From: an uncultured Oscillospiraceae bacterium
GTDB taxonomy: Bacteria > Bacillota > Clostridia > Oscillospirales > Oscillospiraceae
Reading direction: 5' to 3'
Length of the DNA stretch: 17,224 nt
NCBI GenBank assembly: GCA_934572325.1
Contig: CAKTKT010000040.1
Coordinates: 1 to 17,224, forward strand
Positions 1 to 8,174 of this stretch are shown here, in pieces. The notes under the pieces were generated by a model that saw only the letters and a list, made by a program, of their open reading frames with translations, was not told the DNA's origin and ran no database searches. Both the position numbers and the translations under genes were made by a program. Numbering within the stretch: position 1 is the first letter of the stretch; the number at the start of each line of letters is the position of its first letter.

Positions 1-364
1 AGCTGTGCCCGAGCTCGTCGTTGACGAGGTTTATGCCGTAGCTCACAAGCTCGCGGTGGAACGCGCGCGTACCGGCGAGGTACACGCTCGCGCCGGGATG
101 GCGCTGGTTGAGGTACATACCGGTCGCCATGCCGGAGGTGAACACGTTCTCGCTCTCGCACGGGAAGCCGAGGCGGCGCAGACGGGTGATGTAGTCCGTT
201 CCCGCGCGGGAGGAGTTGTTGGTGAGGTATATGTATTTTTTCCCGAGAGAGGGAAGGTCATTCATCAGCTCTATCGCTCCGGCGTACACATTGTCGCCGA
301 GGTAGAGCGTGCCGTCCATATCGAAGAGAAAAAGCTCACAGTCCTTCAGCCTTTGATAGTCCAT
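1..364 (-). CDS. HAD-IIA family (NagD/AraL-like) sugar-phosphate phosphatase, partial
   Basis: This is the N-terminal 121 residues of a cytoplasmic HAD-superfamily phosphatase; the C-terminus lies beyond the left edge of the window. HAD motif I is FLFDMDGTLY at about residues 13-22, where the first Asp is the expected nucleophile and the second the acid/base. Motif II is YLTNNSSR, with the typical NagD-class 'TNNS' Ser/Thr. The ATG at 364 is preceded by GAGGAG, which overlaps the glpK stop codon; the gap is 15 bases, so the gene is surely co-transcribed with and probably translationally coupled to glpK. Family members act on p-nitrophenyl phosphate, glycerol phosphates, phosphoglycolate or sugar phosphates. 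In Bacillus subtilis the related AraL sits beside AraM, as the araM homologue does here, so a glycerol-phosphate or related polyol-phosphate substrate is a reasonable inference. The exact substrate cannot be read from the sequence. Confidence 0.9.
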   Translation of the reverse strand, partial: MDYQRLKDCELFLFDMDGTLYLGDNVYAGAIELMNDLPSLGKKYIYLTNNSSRAGTDYITRLRRLGFPCESENVFTSGMATGMYLNQRHPGASVYLAGTRAFHRELVSYGINLVNDELGHS

Positions 365-379
365 TTCGCCGCGCGCTCC

Positions 380-1876
<1,497 letters not shown>

Positions 1877-1926
1877 TCGCGGTTCTCCTTTTATATAGTT
1901 TCGTGTATTGAACTGAAATGTACCTG

Positions 1927-1964
1927 AAAAACGGTCACAGGCGGGGAATCTGCACCTGTGACCG
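1927..1964 (-). terminator. Intrinsic terminator or attenuator between araM and glpK
   Basis: Perfect 10-bp inverted repeat (CGGTCACAGG at 1932-1941 pairing with CCTGTGACCG at 1955-1964) with a 13-base loop. On the minus strand it is followed directly by TTTTTC. It lies 15 bases past the araM stop. Because no clear promoter follows before glpK, it may be a partial terminator that sets the araM:glpK ratio. Confidence 0.85.
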
Positions 1965-1978
1965 CAGGAATTTCGTTT

Positions 1979-3217
1979 TTACCCGACGATGAGCCGCGTC
2001 ATGCGCGCAAACGTGAGGCGGTTGCGGATGGCGGAGGAGATGTCGAGAAAGTCCTCGCGCACGCCCTCGTCGATGTCCAGCTCCGCGAGGGAGTGCTTTG
2101 CGCCGATCTTCGTGTACAGCTCGGTAAGCTCCTGCGCGGTGGGGATGGTGGCGATAACGTCGCGGATCTCCTGCCAGTGTGTCTTGATGTTCTCGGGGTC
2201 GAAGGTCTTGAGCACGTCGTTCTCGTTCTCCTTGAGTATGCCGTCGGCGAGCGCGCCGAACTCATCGCGCACCCACGCCTCGTCCAGCGGCTCAAAGGGC
2301 TTGACCTCGACGGCGTCGCGCTTGGCGTACTCGTGATACGCCCGCGCGCACATGATAGTGCCCACGCCCACGCACTCGCCGTGCATACCGTGCGCGCGCT
2401 CAAAGCCCTTGGGCTTCATCTCCACAAGGTGGGCGACAAGGTGCTCCGCGCCGGAGGCGGCGCGGCTGTTGGAGAGTATCTGCATCGTCAGTCCGGAGAG
2501 AATCTGCGTGTACGCCATCGCCTCATAGTCGGGCGCTTTGCCGTCGGCGAGGTCGAGCGCACAGCGCTGCATGATGTCAAGCGCCGCCTGCGCCATGTCG
2601 CACACCTTGTCGCAGAAGTATTCGCCCGAGACGATGTGCGCGATCTTCCAGTCGGCAATGGACACGTATTTTGCCAGAATATCCTGAACGCCGGCGATGG
2701 TGAGGAACATCGGCGCACCGGAGACGATGTCCATGTCGCAGATTACCGCGTCCGCCGCCTGCATGGGGATGGACTTTTTCTGCCCGTCGATGATGATGGA
2801 GCAGATGTCCGCCGTGAAGCCGTCGGAGGAGACGATCGTCGGCACGGCGACGAAGGGGATGCCGAGCTTGTAGGCGCTGTAGCGCGCAAAGTCCATCAGC
2901 GTGCCGCCGCCAACCGTGACGATGTAGTCCGGCTTGCGCTTGAGCATTTTCATCATGTCCTCGATCAAGCCCTTTTCGCTGTGCAGCCCCTGCGCCTCCA
3001 GCACAATCTCCTGATCGGCGCGCACGTGCGTCATGGAGGGGAGGTTGTAGGTGTTCGTATCGTAGATGACGGTGCGAAAGCCGCTCAGCCCGCAGTCGTC
3101 CATGTATTTGTCAAAGCTTCCAAGTGCGCCGTACTCGCACACGACCAGCTTCGTGCGCAGCTCATGGTCGCGCCCGCACTCGCAGATGCCGGTGTATTCT
3201 GTGCAGTCAAGTATCAT
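1979..3217 (-). CDS. araM: sn-Glycerol-1-phosphate dehydrogenase (AraM/EgsA type)
   Basis: Member of the iron-containing-alcohol-dehydrogenase/dehydroquinate-synthase fold that interconverts dihydroxyacetone phosphate and sn-glycerol 1-phosphate with NAD(P)H. Length is 412 residues, close to bacterial AraM proteins. The nucleotide-binding VGGGTLMDFARY is at 102-113, and PTIVSSDGFTA at 126-136 is the characteristic G1PDH signature. Candidate metal ligands are Asp179 (GVQDILAKY), His259 (GAEHLVAH) and His279 (MHGECVGVG). This separates it from glycerol dehydrogenase GldA and from GlpA/GlpD. The ATG at 3217 follows GGAGGAGG. Downstream are glpK and a NagD/AraL-like phosphatase. In B. subtilis AraM supplies G1P for PcrB-made heptaprenylglyceryl phosphate. 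No pcrB-like gene is visible here, so the fate of G1P is open. Confidence 0.93.
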   Translation of the reverse strand: MILDCTEYTGICECGRDHELRTKLVVCEYGALGSFDKYMDDCGLSGFRTVIYDTNTYNLPSMTHVRADQEIVLEAQGLHSEKGLIEDMMKMLKRKPDYIVTVGGGTLMDFARYSAYKLGIPFVAVPTIVSSDGFTADICSIIIDGQKKSIPMQAADAVICDMDIVSGAPMFLTIAGVQDILAKYVSIADWKIAHIVSGEYFCDKVCDMAQAALDIMQRCALDLADGKAPDYEAMAYTQILSGLTMQILSNSRAASGAEHLVAHLVEMKPKGFERAHGMHGECVGVGTIMCARAYHEYAKRDAVEVKPFEPLDEAWVRDEFGALADGILKENENDVLKTFDPENIKTHWQEIRDVIATIPTAQELTELYTKIGAKHSLAELDIDEGVREDFLDISSAIRNRLTFARMTRLIVG

Positions 3218-3256
3218 TGATGCCTCCTCCGTTTGAATACCTGTTTATTATTGATT

Positions 3257-3285
3257 ATTGTAGCGTGTTTGTATGAATTTTTCAA
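3257..3285 (-). promoter_or_regulatory. Sigma-A promoter of araM
   Basis: On the minus strand, -35 TTGAAA (3280-3285), a 17-base spacer and -10 TACAAT (3257-3262), each one mismatch from consensus. The predicted start near 3250 leaves a leader of about 33 bases with the GGAGGAGG ribosome site. Confidence 0.75.
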
Positions 3286-3312
3286 GAACCAATACCGGAT
3301 AACTCCGAAAAT

Positions 3313-3356
3313 CGCGCTGAAAAGGGGGAACGCCGCGAATGACGTTCCACAGCGCG
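3313..3356 (-). terminator. Interrupted hairpin after the membrane hydrolase, possible terminator
   Basis: Nested inverted repeats: outer arms CGCGCTG (3313-3319) and CAGCGCG (3350-3356), inner arms GGAACG (3327-3332) and CGTTCC (3343-3348), followed on the minus strand by ATTTTC. It lies between the hydrolase stop and the araM promoter. The U-tract is short, so termination is only moderately likely. Confidence 0.4.
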
Positions 3357-3381
3357 TAAGGAGTGAGAATAAATTGTGAAC

Positions 3382-5286
3382 TTACATGAGCCAGAAACCG
3401 TCTGTTCTGGTGTTTGCGACCGTAACGAATGTGTAGAATATACCCATTACCATACCGCCGAGATAAATATTACCGGTTTTATCGTAGAACTTTCGCCCTA
3501 TGATTGTGGCAGTGGGTATAAGAACAACAAGCGGGAAGAGATTTACAACACGCATTGTGTTGAGCGGGAGATGCCCTGTTGAGGCAAACGTTATATACTG
3601 GAACGCAATGATTATGGATATACCCAATATATTGCCAATGCAGCTTACGAGAAGGACTTTCCATTCTGCCCATCCCTCAATACGGTTGCTGTTAGTGAAC
3701 AGCGAGTTGCCGATGTAGAATACCGTAAACCCGATAACATAGGTCAGCGCAAGAACAAGATGCATGGGCTCGAATGTCTTTACAGCAATGACCCATATTC
3801 TAAAGTCAACCTTGAAGAGAAAGTCTGCAAGGAACACTATGTAGTAAAGGATTGCTACAACGAGGACTGAGAGCAGCAGACTTTTGAAGAATCCCTTTGC
3901 GGAGATTCTGACACCAATATCATCAACTGTTCTGCCTCTCTTCGCGTAGTAGAATTTGAACATCAAGATATAGACGATGAGGGAGAGGGCGGTTATGCAG
4001 AGAGACCATACAACCAGCTCGTTTGTATTGGGCTGTCCAAAGAAGTTGTTGTATGTACTGGGAGCGCCGCTGCCTGCGCCGACCCACTTGTATTCAACAG
4101 GGAAGAGAAGCAACGGAGGTATTGCTGCATACAAAATCCACTGAAGCCAGTATATAAGCTTGTCCTTGCTGTCTGTGAATCCGTGGAGTTTGCGCGGCGT
4201 TTCAGCAGCAGCGAGCTCAGAGAAGAACGGGAGCTTCATAAAAGCACAGGCAAGAGGATAAATAAGCATGAACAGACCAATGAGACCGATGAGATTCATT
4301 ATCTCTTTGAAGAGCCATACTTGGTTTGTATTGACGATTTCCTCATGTCCGGCGGGAACACCGAGTATGGTATAAAAATAGGTAATGAGGTCAGCGGCGG
4401 ATGCCTTGGAAAAATGATTGAGGGGGTGTATTTCCTTGTTAACGAAAATCACACGGCTGTAAGTCTCTCCATCGATCTCGCCGTAATAGAATTTGCCGTC
4501 TTCTACTTTCTGACCGTGCTCAAGACCGGCGCCAACCTGATCGACAAAGTCAATTGCCTTATCGCTCTCAAGAAAGCGACGTACATCTCCTCCAACGCTG
4601 TCGCACATCTTGTTCCATTCGTCACAGGAAGCGTATATGAGACCATAGTTTACTGCGAGATTAACAGGTGCGTTTATTTCTTCCATGAGTGCTTCAAGCT
4701 CACTCGTAAGGGTAAAACTCTGACCAGTGGAAGAACTTCCGCCTACAGTAGCATCTTCAAGCTTGAAGCTGTCAAACCAAGGTGCAGAACCTACAAGGAG
4801 AACCGCTTTCAGCTTCATGGGCTGACCGGCAGCAGCGCGGATGAGATTCTCTTTCATGGCTTCATTTGCCATTTTTGCACCTCTTGAATGACCGGTGACA
4901 GCTATAAGAGACTGATCAACGAAATCAAGCTCATAGAGATAGTCAACAGCATCAACGGAGGTCATGTGCCACGTCTCAAAGTCTGCTGGGCTTGAATGTC
5001 CATGACGGTATTCATCGACATTAAGGACAACATAACCGCGCCGAGATAGCTCGATCGCGTTAATGTCCTGCATTTCCTTGTTGTTGTAATTGCCGTGGCA
5101 GGTAACGATGCCGGGTAATGGATTCTCTGCGGTCGCGTCCTTAGGTCTATAAAGATGACCGCATAGTGTTGAACCGCTGTCTGTGACAATGTTGACGGTG
5201 GTAATCTGAACCTTGCCAAAATCGGTTTGAATCAGAGAGGCAAAAATGCAGCTCACCAGTATCAGAACCAGCGCGATACAAAACAC
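3382..5286 (-). CDS. Membrane-anchored alpha/beta hydrolase with polytopic C-terminal half (start frameshifted)
   Basis: A 634-residue reading frame. Residues 2-20 form a hydrophobic N-terminal anchor, about 25-315 an alpha/beta-hydrolase domain, and about 325-630 roughly seven membrane helices. In the hydrolase, HGN at 64-66 is a likely oxyanion strand, GHSRG at 132-136 places the nucleophile at Ser134, and HPLNHFS at 287-293 offers the catalytic His. The enzyme probably faces outside the membrane; the substrate is unknown. The frame itself can start only at GTG 5286, which lacks a Shine-Dalgarno site and follows an in-frame TAA. An ATG at 5306 with AAAGGAAG has a natural MSKSAKK leader but is out of frame by one base across an A6 tract. 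Base composition is visibly AT-richer than the flanking genes, hinting at a different origin. It appears to be a single-gene transcription unit. Confidence 0.75.
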   Translation of the reverse strand: MFCIALVLILVSCIFASLIQTDFGKVQITTVNIVTDSGSTLCGHLYRPKDATAENPLPGIVTCHGNYNNKEMQDINAIELSRRGYVVLNVDEYRHGHSSPADFETWHMTSVDAVDYLYELDFVDQSLIAVTGHSRGAKMANEAMKENLIRAAAGQPMKLKAVLLVGSAPWFDSFKLEDATVGGSSSTGQSFTLTSELEALMEEINAPVNLAVNYGLIYASCDEWNKMCDSVGGDVRRFLESDKAIDFVDQVGAGLEHGQKVEDGKFYYGEIDGETYSRVIFVNKEIHPLNHFSKASAADLITYFYTILGVPAGHEEIVNTNQVWLFKEIMNLIGLIGLFMLIYPLACAFMKLPFFSELAAAETPRKLHGFTDSKDKLIYWLQWILYAAIPPLLLFPVEYKWVGAGSGAPSTYNNFFGQPNTNELVVWSLCITALSLIVYILMFKFYYAKRGRTVDDIGVRISAKGFFKSLLLSVLVVAILYYIVFLADFLFKVDFRIWVIAVKTFEPMHLVLALTYVIGFTVFYIGNSLFTNSNRIEGWAEWKVLLVSCIGNILGISIIIAFQYITFASTGHLPLNTMRVVNLFPLVVLIPTATIIGRKFYDKTGNIYLGGMVMGIFYTFVTVANTRTDGFWLM

Positions 5287-5306
5287 TTTTTTGCTGATTT
5301 ACTCAT
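5284..5306 (-). other. Frameshift site at the hydrolase start (A-AAA-AAG slippery heptamer)
   Basis: The ATG at 5306 reads MSKSAKKCFVSRWF and stops after 14 codons. The A6 run on the minus strand (T6 at 5287-5292) forms GCA AAA AAG, the heptamer A-AAA-AAG in the zero frame. A -1 slip there, or one extra A in the DNA, joins MSKSAKK directly to VFCIALVLILVS of the 634-residue frame. That gives an ideal positively charged leader before the membrane anchor. It could be programmed frameshifting, phase variation, a recent mutation or a homopolymer sequencing error. Confidence 0.6.
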
Positions 5307-5495
5307 TTCTTTCTTCCTTTCATTCTCTTTTTTTGCGTGGAGAAATGTTAGCACTATCACTTATCTCTCAAACTTCGGCTTCATTCTATCCGTCAATTTG
5401 CTGATTGTCATTATTCACAGTCCGTACATTTTCAGACGATTTTATGGTACAATTGTGCGAAATATGTTGAATGTGAACTTATAAATTGACAAAAT

Positions 5496-5524
5496 ATTAT
5501 CATCTACAAAAATGTTTTATTGAA
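5496..5524 (-). promoter_or_regulatory. Candidate promoter of the membrane hydrolase
   Basis: On the minus strand, -35 TTCAAT (5519-5524), a 17-base spacer and -10 GATAAT (5496-5501), in an AT-rich stretch about 190 bases before the hydrolase start. The 5307-5495 leader shows no coding potential or strong hairpin that I could recognise. Confidence 0.45.
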
Positions 5525-5587
5525 TTTGTACAAATGCAACAACAGTGCGCCTCACTGTGTCATACGCCCGCACGCGTGGACAGTAGC

Positions 5588-5634
5588 AAAAAAAAAACAG
5601 CACGGAATGTTTGCTGACATTCCGTGCTGCTTTT
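5588..5634 (-). terminator. Strong intrinsic terminator with a 10-U tail
   Basis: Perfect 13-bp inverted repeat (CAGCACGGAATGT at 5598-5610, ACATTCCGTGCTG at 5617-5629) with a 6-base loop. On the minus strand it is followed by ten T residues (A-run 5588-5597). On the plus strand only TTTT follows. It backs up the terminator at 5651-5688 and isolates the regulator/small-RNA unit from the hydrolase. Confidence 0.85.
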
Positions 5635-5650
5635 GGAAAATAGGGGGGGG

Positions 5651-5688
5651 CAAAGCAAAACCGCCGCCACTCCGGCAAGTGACGACGG
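5651..5688 (-). terminator. Intrinsic terminator with strand-diagnostic G-U pairs
   Basis: Arms at 5661-5671 and 5678-5688 with a 6-base loop. Two positions are C-A mismatches when read on the plus strand but G-U wobbles on the minus strand, so only minus-strand RNA forms the full 11-bp stem. It is followed there by UUUUGCUUUG. It closes the small-RNA candidate and probably also the regulator transcript. Confidence 0.75.
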
Positions 5689-5755
5689 CTTATGCTTTGC
5701 ATAGTTGTTTGAGTACTTGATAAGAGTTAACCGCTTGTCGCAGCACCCTTTTCGT
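5651..5755 (-). ncRNA. Candidate small RNA of about 105 nt, family not recognised
   Basis: Defined by a perfect consensus promoter (5761-5789) and a G-U-containing intrinsic terminator (5651-5688). No good reading frame with a ribosome site lies inside: the only long frame starts at an ATG near 5702 without a Shine-Dalgarno sequence and runs through both terminators. A short hairpin TATGC-AAA-GCATA sits mid-transcript, and a purine-rich GAAAAGGG lies at the 5' end. I do not recognise it as 6S, SRP, tmRNA, a riboswitch or a tracrRNA. There is no terminator between the PocR/AraC stop and this promoter, so the same RNA could also be made by processing the regulator's 3' end. It might instead be an attenuated leader for the hydrolase, though that gene has its own candidate promoter further on. 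Confidence 0.55.
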
Positions 5756-5760
5756 ATGCT

Positions 5761-5789
5761 ATTATAGCGCCCGGCATTGATTCTGTCAA
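5761..5789 (-). promoter_or_regulatory. Perfect consensus sigma-A promoter for the small-RNA candidate
   Basis: On the minus strand, TTGACA (5784-5789), exactly 17 bases, TATAAT (5761-5766). An A7 run at 5800-5806, just upstream of the -35, resembles an UP element. It lies directly after the regulator stop and does not face any protein start at normal leader distance. Confidence 0.85.
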
Positions 5790-5809
5790 GCTTGGCGCGT
5801 TTTTTTGCA

Positions 5810-6820
5810 CTACCTCCGGCTTTTCAGCTTCCGGTATGCCAGCGGGGTCACGCCCTCAAAGCGCTTGAAGAGCTTGACAAAATAGCTCACGTCCATAAAG
5901 CCCAGCGCGGCGGCGATGGCGCTCACGCTGTCGGGCGTATCGCGCAGCAGCTCCTTTGCGCGCTCCACCTTGCGGCGGTTGACATAGTCGGTGTAGTTTT
6001 CGCCCGTGTCGTGCTGAAAAAGACGCGAGAAGTAGCTTCGGCTCAAATGGCAGAGCGACGCCATTTCATGCATGGGTATCATCTCGTGCAGGTGCTCTTC
6101 AATGTACACGACCGCGGGATAGACCAAGCTGCTTTTCTGCACTGCCGCCGCCGCGCCGCCGCTCTCCTCCGCATCGGTCAGCGCGTGTATTTCGACCGGC
6201 GCGTCAGCGCCGTCACGGTCAGCGCCGTCGCGGAGACCGCGCAGCCGCCATTCGTAGCTCATCATCTGTGCGCGGCTGTCCACCGCGCGCTCGACGATAT
6301 ACTGTACAACGGCGTTTATCATGTCCGCAATGCCGCGTATGCGCTCGTACTCCATCTCCGGCAGCCGCTGGTACAGCTCGCGCAGATCGGGCTGCAGGGC
6401 GCTCACCTCGTCGTCCGCGCGGAAGGAGCTTATCTCGTTGACAAGGCGCTCCACCCCCGCGTCCGACCCGTTCGAGACGCGCACCTGACCGAACATCACC
6501 GCGCCCAGATACTGATCGCCCACGGTTACGGGCACGGCAACGTCCACGATGCCGCAGTGGCACAGGTAGATGAACGGCTGATTGAGCCGCACAGCCTCCA
6601 GTCCGGCGAGCGAGTCGCACCGCTGGCAGCGCTTGCGGGAGATGGGATTTTCGCGGATGATGCTGCAAAACTCCGTGCGCATGCTGTGCTTTGTGTGAGG
6701 CGTGCCCTTATAGTCTATCGTGATTATGGCAGTGCCCGTCTCTTTTGCGAGCTGATCCTGAACAGCCTCCCAGCGGGATATGTCCAATATGGATTTTATG
6801 TCGAATTTACCTTTGCTCAT
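5810..6820 (-). CDS. PocR-domain AraC-family transcriptional regulator
   Basis: A 336-residue cytoplasmic regulator with two parts. Residues ~9-165 form a PocR sensory domain with its conserved cysteines (CQRCD at 65-69, CHCG at 87-90) and the GDQYLGAVMFGQV strand at 101-113. Residues ~236-336 form an AraC double helix-turn-helix (MASLCHLSRSYFSRLF near 253-268, AIAAALGFMDVSYFVKLFKR at 301-320). PocR domains sense small polyols such as 1,2-propanediol, and PocR-AraC proteins often regulate glycerol or propanediol genes. The nearby glycerol block makes a glycerol-related signal plausible, but an unrelated hydrolase and terminators lie between, so the target is not proven. The ATG at 6820 has only a modest AAGG ribosome site. 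The leader carries tandem direct repeats that may be an autoregulatory site. Confidence 0.93.
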   Translation of the reverse strand: MSKGKFDIKSILDISRWEAVQDQLAKETGTAIITIDYKGTPHTKHSMRTEFCSIIRENPISRKRCQRCDSLAGLEAVRLNQPFIYLCHCGIVDVAVPVTVGDQYLGAVMFGQVRVSNGSDAGVERLVNEISSFRADDEVSALQPDLRELYQRLPEMEYERIRGIADMINAVVQYIVERAVDSRAQMMSYEWRLRGLRDGADRDGADAPVEIHALTDAEESGGAAAAVQKSSLVYPAVVYIEEHLHEMIPMHEMASLCHLSRSYFSRLFQHDTGENYTDYVNRRKVERAKELLRDTPDSVSAIAAALGFMDVSYFVKLFKRFEGVTPLAYRKLKSRR

Positions 6821-6844
6821 CGGAAAATACCTTGAATAAAAATG

Positions 6845-6864
6845 TCTGCGCTATTCTGCGCTGT
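6845..6864 (-). promoter_or_regulatory. Tandem direct repeats, candidate AraC-type operator
   Basis: On the minus strand the octamer AGCGCAGA occurs twice with a 10-base period, one helical turn, just downstream of the -10 of the regulator promoter (about +6 to +25). AraC-family proteins bind direct repeats, so autorepression is a reasonable inference. Confidence 0.35.
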
Positions 6865-6876
6865 CTTTATTAAGCT

Positions 6877-6905
6877 ATTATGCGTTAGGAGAATAGGCTT
6901 GTCAT
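6877..6905 (-). promoter_or_regulatory. Promoter of the PocR/AraC regulator
   Basis: On the minus strand, -35 ATGACA (6900-6905), a 17-base spacer, -10 CATAAT (6877-6882), each one mismatch from consensus. The predicted start near 6870 leaves a leader of about 50 bases. Confidence 0.6.
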
Positions 6906-6982
6906 TCGATTAACGGACGGATTTATATGACGGATTTGCGGTAAAATCATGCTCAATATGACAATATTGCACTTGACGCGCT

Positions 6983-8119
6983 TCACCCGCCTGTCGCGGG
7001 CAGGGTCTGCTCGTACACCATGCCGCAGGTGACGCACTGCGCAACGGAGCGCCCCGGGGCTGCGGCGGTCGGGGCGGTGTAGCTCTTTTGCACCCATGTG
7101 TGTTCGTGCGGGCACACGCCCACGCCGTGCTCTTTGCCGTTGCACAGCGGCTTGAGACAGTTGCGGCACTTGCCGTGCGCCGCGCCGTCCGTGGCGCAGT
7201 GTCCGGCGATGCCACATTCGGGAACGGCGTGACCTGCCGCGTCAAAGCCGGAGGAGCAGCCGTAATGCCCGCAGGCGCGCATATGCAGCGCCGTGCCCTG
7301 ATCCCTGTCACATTCGGGGCAGAAGCACTCCGCCGTCAGCACACCGCCCTTGTCCGTGACGCGGATGCTCAGCCGCTGCAGGCTCTCCCCAAGGGCGTTG
7401 GCGAAGCTCACGGCGGCGCGTCCTGCGGCGACGGGGACGAGCGTGGCGCTGTCGGCGACGTACACCGTCTCCGGTCGGAGGTTGACGGCGGTCACGCCGT
7501 CCGTGCCGGTCAGCGTCTCGCGCGTACAGCGGACGCTCCCGTCCTCGCCGCAGTCAAAATCAAAGCGCACGCTCTCGACCCGCGCCCAGTCGCAGCCGAG
7601 CGCCATATACACGTCCACCGCGCTGACGGCGCTTGCGCGCACCGCGCCGTAGACCGCCTGCCCCTTGGACGAGCGCAGCTCGCTTGACCCGCGCGAGCGC
7701 ACTACGCTCACGCGCTCGCATCCGTCCGCATCGGACGTGTCCTTTGCCGCCGCGTCTCCCTTGGGAACGGCAGTGCCAGAGTACAGCGCGCCGGTGAACG
7801 CGCCGTCCGCGTCAAAATCCGCAGCGGTGACGCGATCCCCGCCGATAAACGTCAGCGCGCGCCGCGCGTCGTTCGTGGCGAAAAAGCCGCGCAGAACAAT
7901 GCGCGAGTTTCGGAACATGAGCCGCAGATCGTCTCCGTCGCGCTCAAGCGCCGTCAGTGCGCTGAGGTAGAAATCCGCGCGATAGCTCTCATAATCGTCT
8001 GCGGGCAGGTATATCATCTGCGCTGCGCCCGGCTTTTCCAGCGTCACGAGCGCATATGCGCAGGGAGAGAGACAAGCCGCAAGCATCAGCGCCGCGAGCG
8101 CCGCCGCAATACGTTTCAT
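6983..8119 (-). CDS. Secreted or lipid-anchored Cys-rich protein of unknown function
   Basis: A 378-residue exported protein. The ATG at 8119 is chosen because GGAGGTGA lies 8 bases before it; the GTG at 8128 falls inside that ribosome site. Residues 1-23 are a signal peptide that can be read two ways: signal peptidase I after AYA23, or a lipobox LAAC with Cys16 as lipidated residue. The central ~240 residues are beta-rich-looking with no motif I recognise. The last ~105 residues hold 13 Cys and many His in CxxC and CGxxGHC patterns (CFCPEC, ACGHYGC, ECGIAGHC, KCRNC, QCVTC), suggesting zinc binding or disulfides. The protein ends in LPATGG, a sortase-like motif lacking any membrane tail. It follows pdp by 55 bases and may share its transcript, without obvious functional link. 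Confidence 0.8.
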   Translation of the reverse strand: MKRIAAALAALMLAACLSPCAYALVTLEKPGAAQMIYLPADDYESYRADFYLSALTALERDGDDLRLMFRNSRIVLRGFFATNDARRALTFIGGDRVTAADFDADGAFTGALYSGTAVPKGDAAAKDTSDADGCERVSVVRSRGSSELRSSKGQAVYGAVRASAVSAVDVYMALGCDWARVESVRFDFDCGEDGSVRCTRETLTGTDGVTAVNLRPETVYVADSATLVPVAAGRAAVSFANALGESLQRLSIRVTDKGGVLTAECFCPECDRDQGTALHMRACGHYGCSSGFDAAGHAVPECGIAGHCATDGAAHGKCRNCLKPLCNGKEHGVGVCPHEHTWVQKSYTAPTAAAPGRSVAQCVTCGMVYEQTLPATGG

Positions 8120-8174
8120 CTCTCTCACCTCCGTAGTATGCGCGAGTTACGTAATATGGTAGATATAATATAGT

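Noticed and set aside
5643..5650. Run of eight G as a phase-variation tract
   Set aside because: It lies between two terminators, outside any gene or promoter spacer.
5651..5755. Small RNA as a tracrRNA or known riboswitch
   Set aside because: No CRISPR repeats, cas genes or anti-repeat are present, and I could not match any riboswitch core.
6953..6970. CAATAT/ATATTG hairpin after the Cys-rich gene
   Set aside because: Short AT-only stem with no T-run; not a credible terminator.
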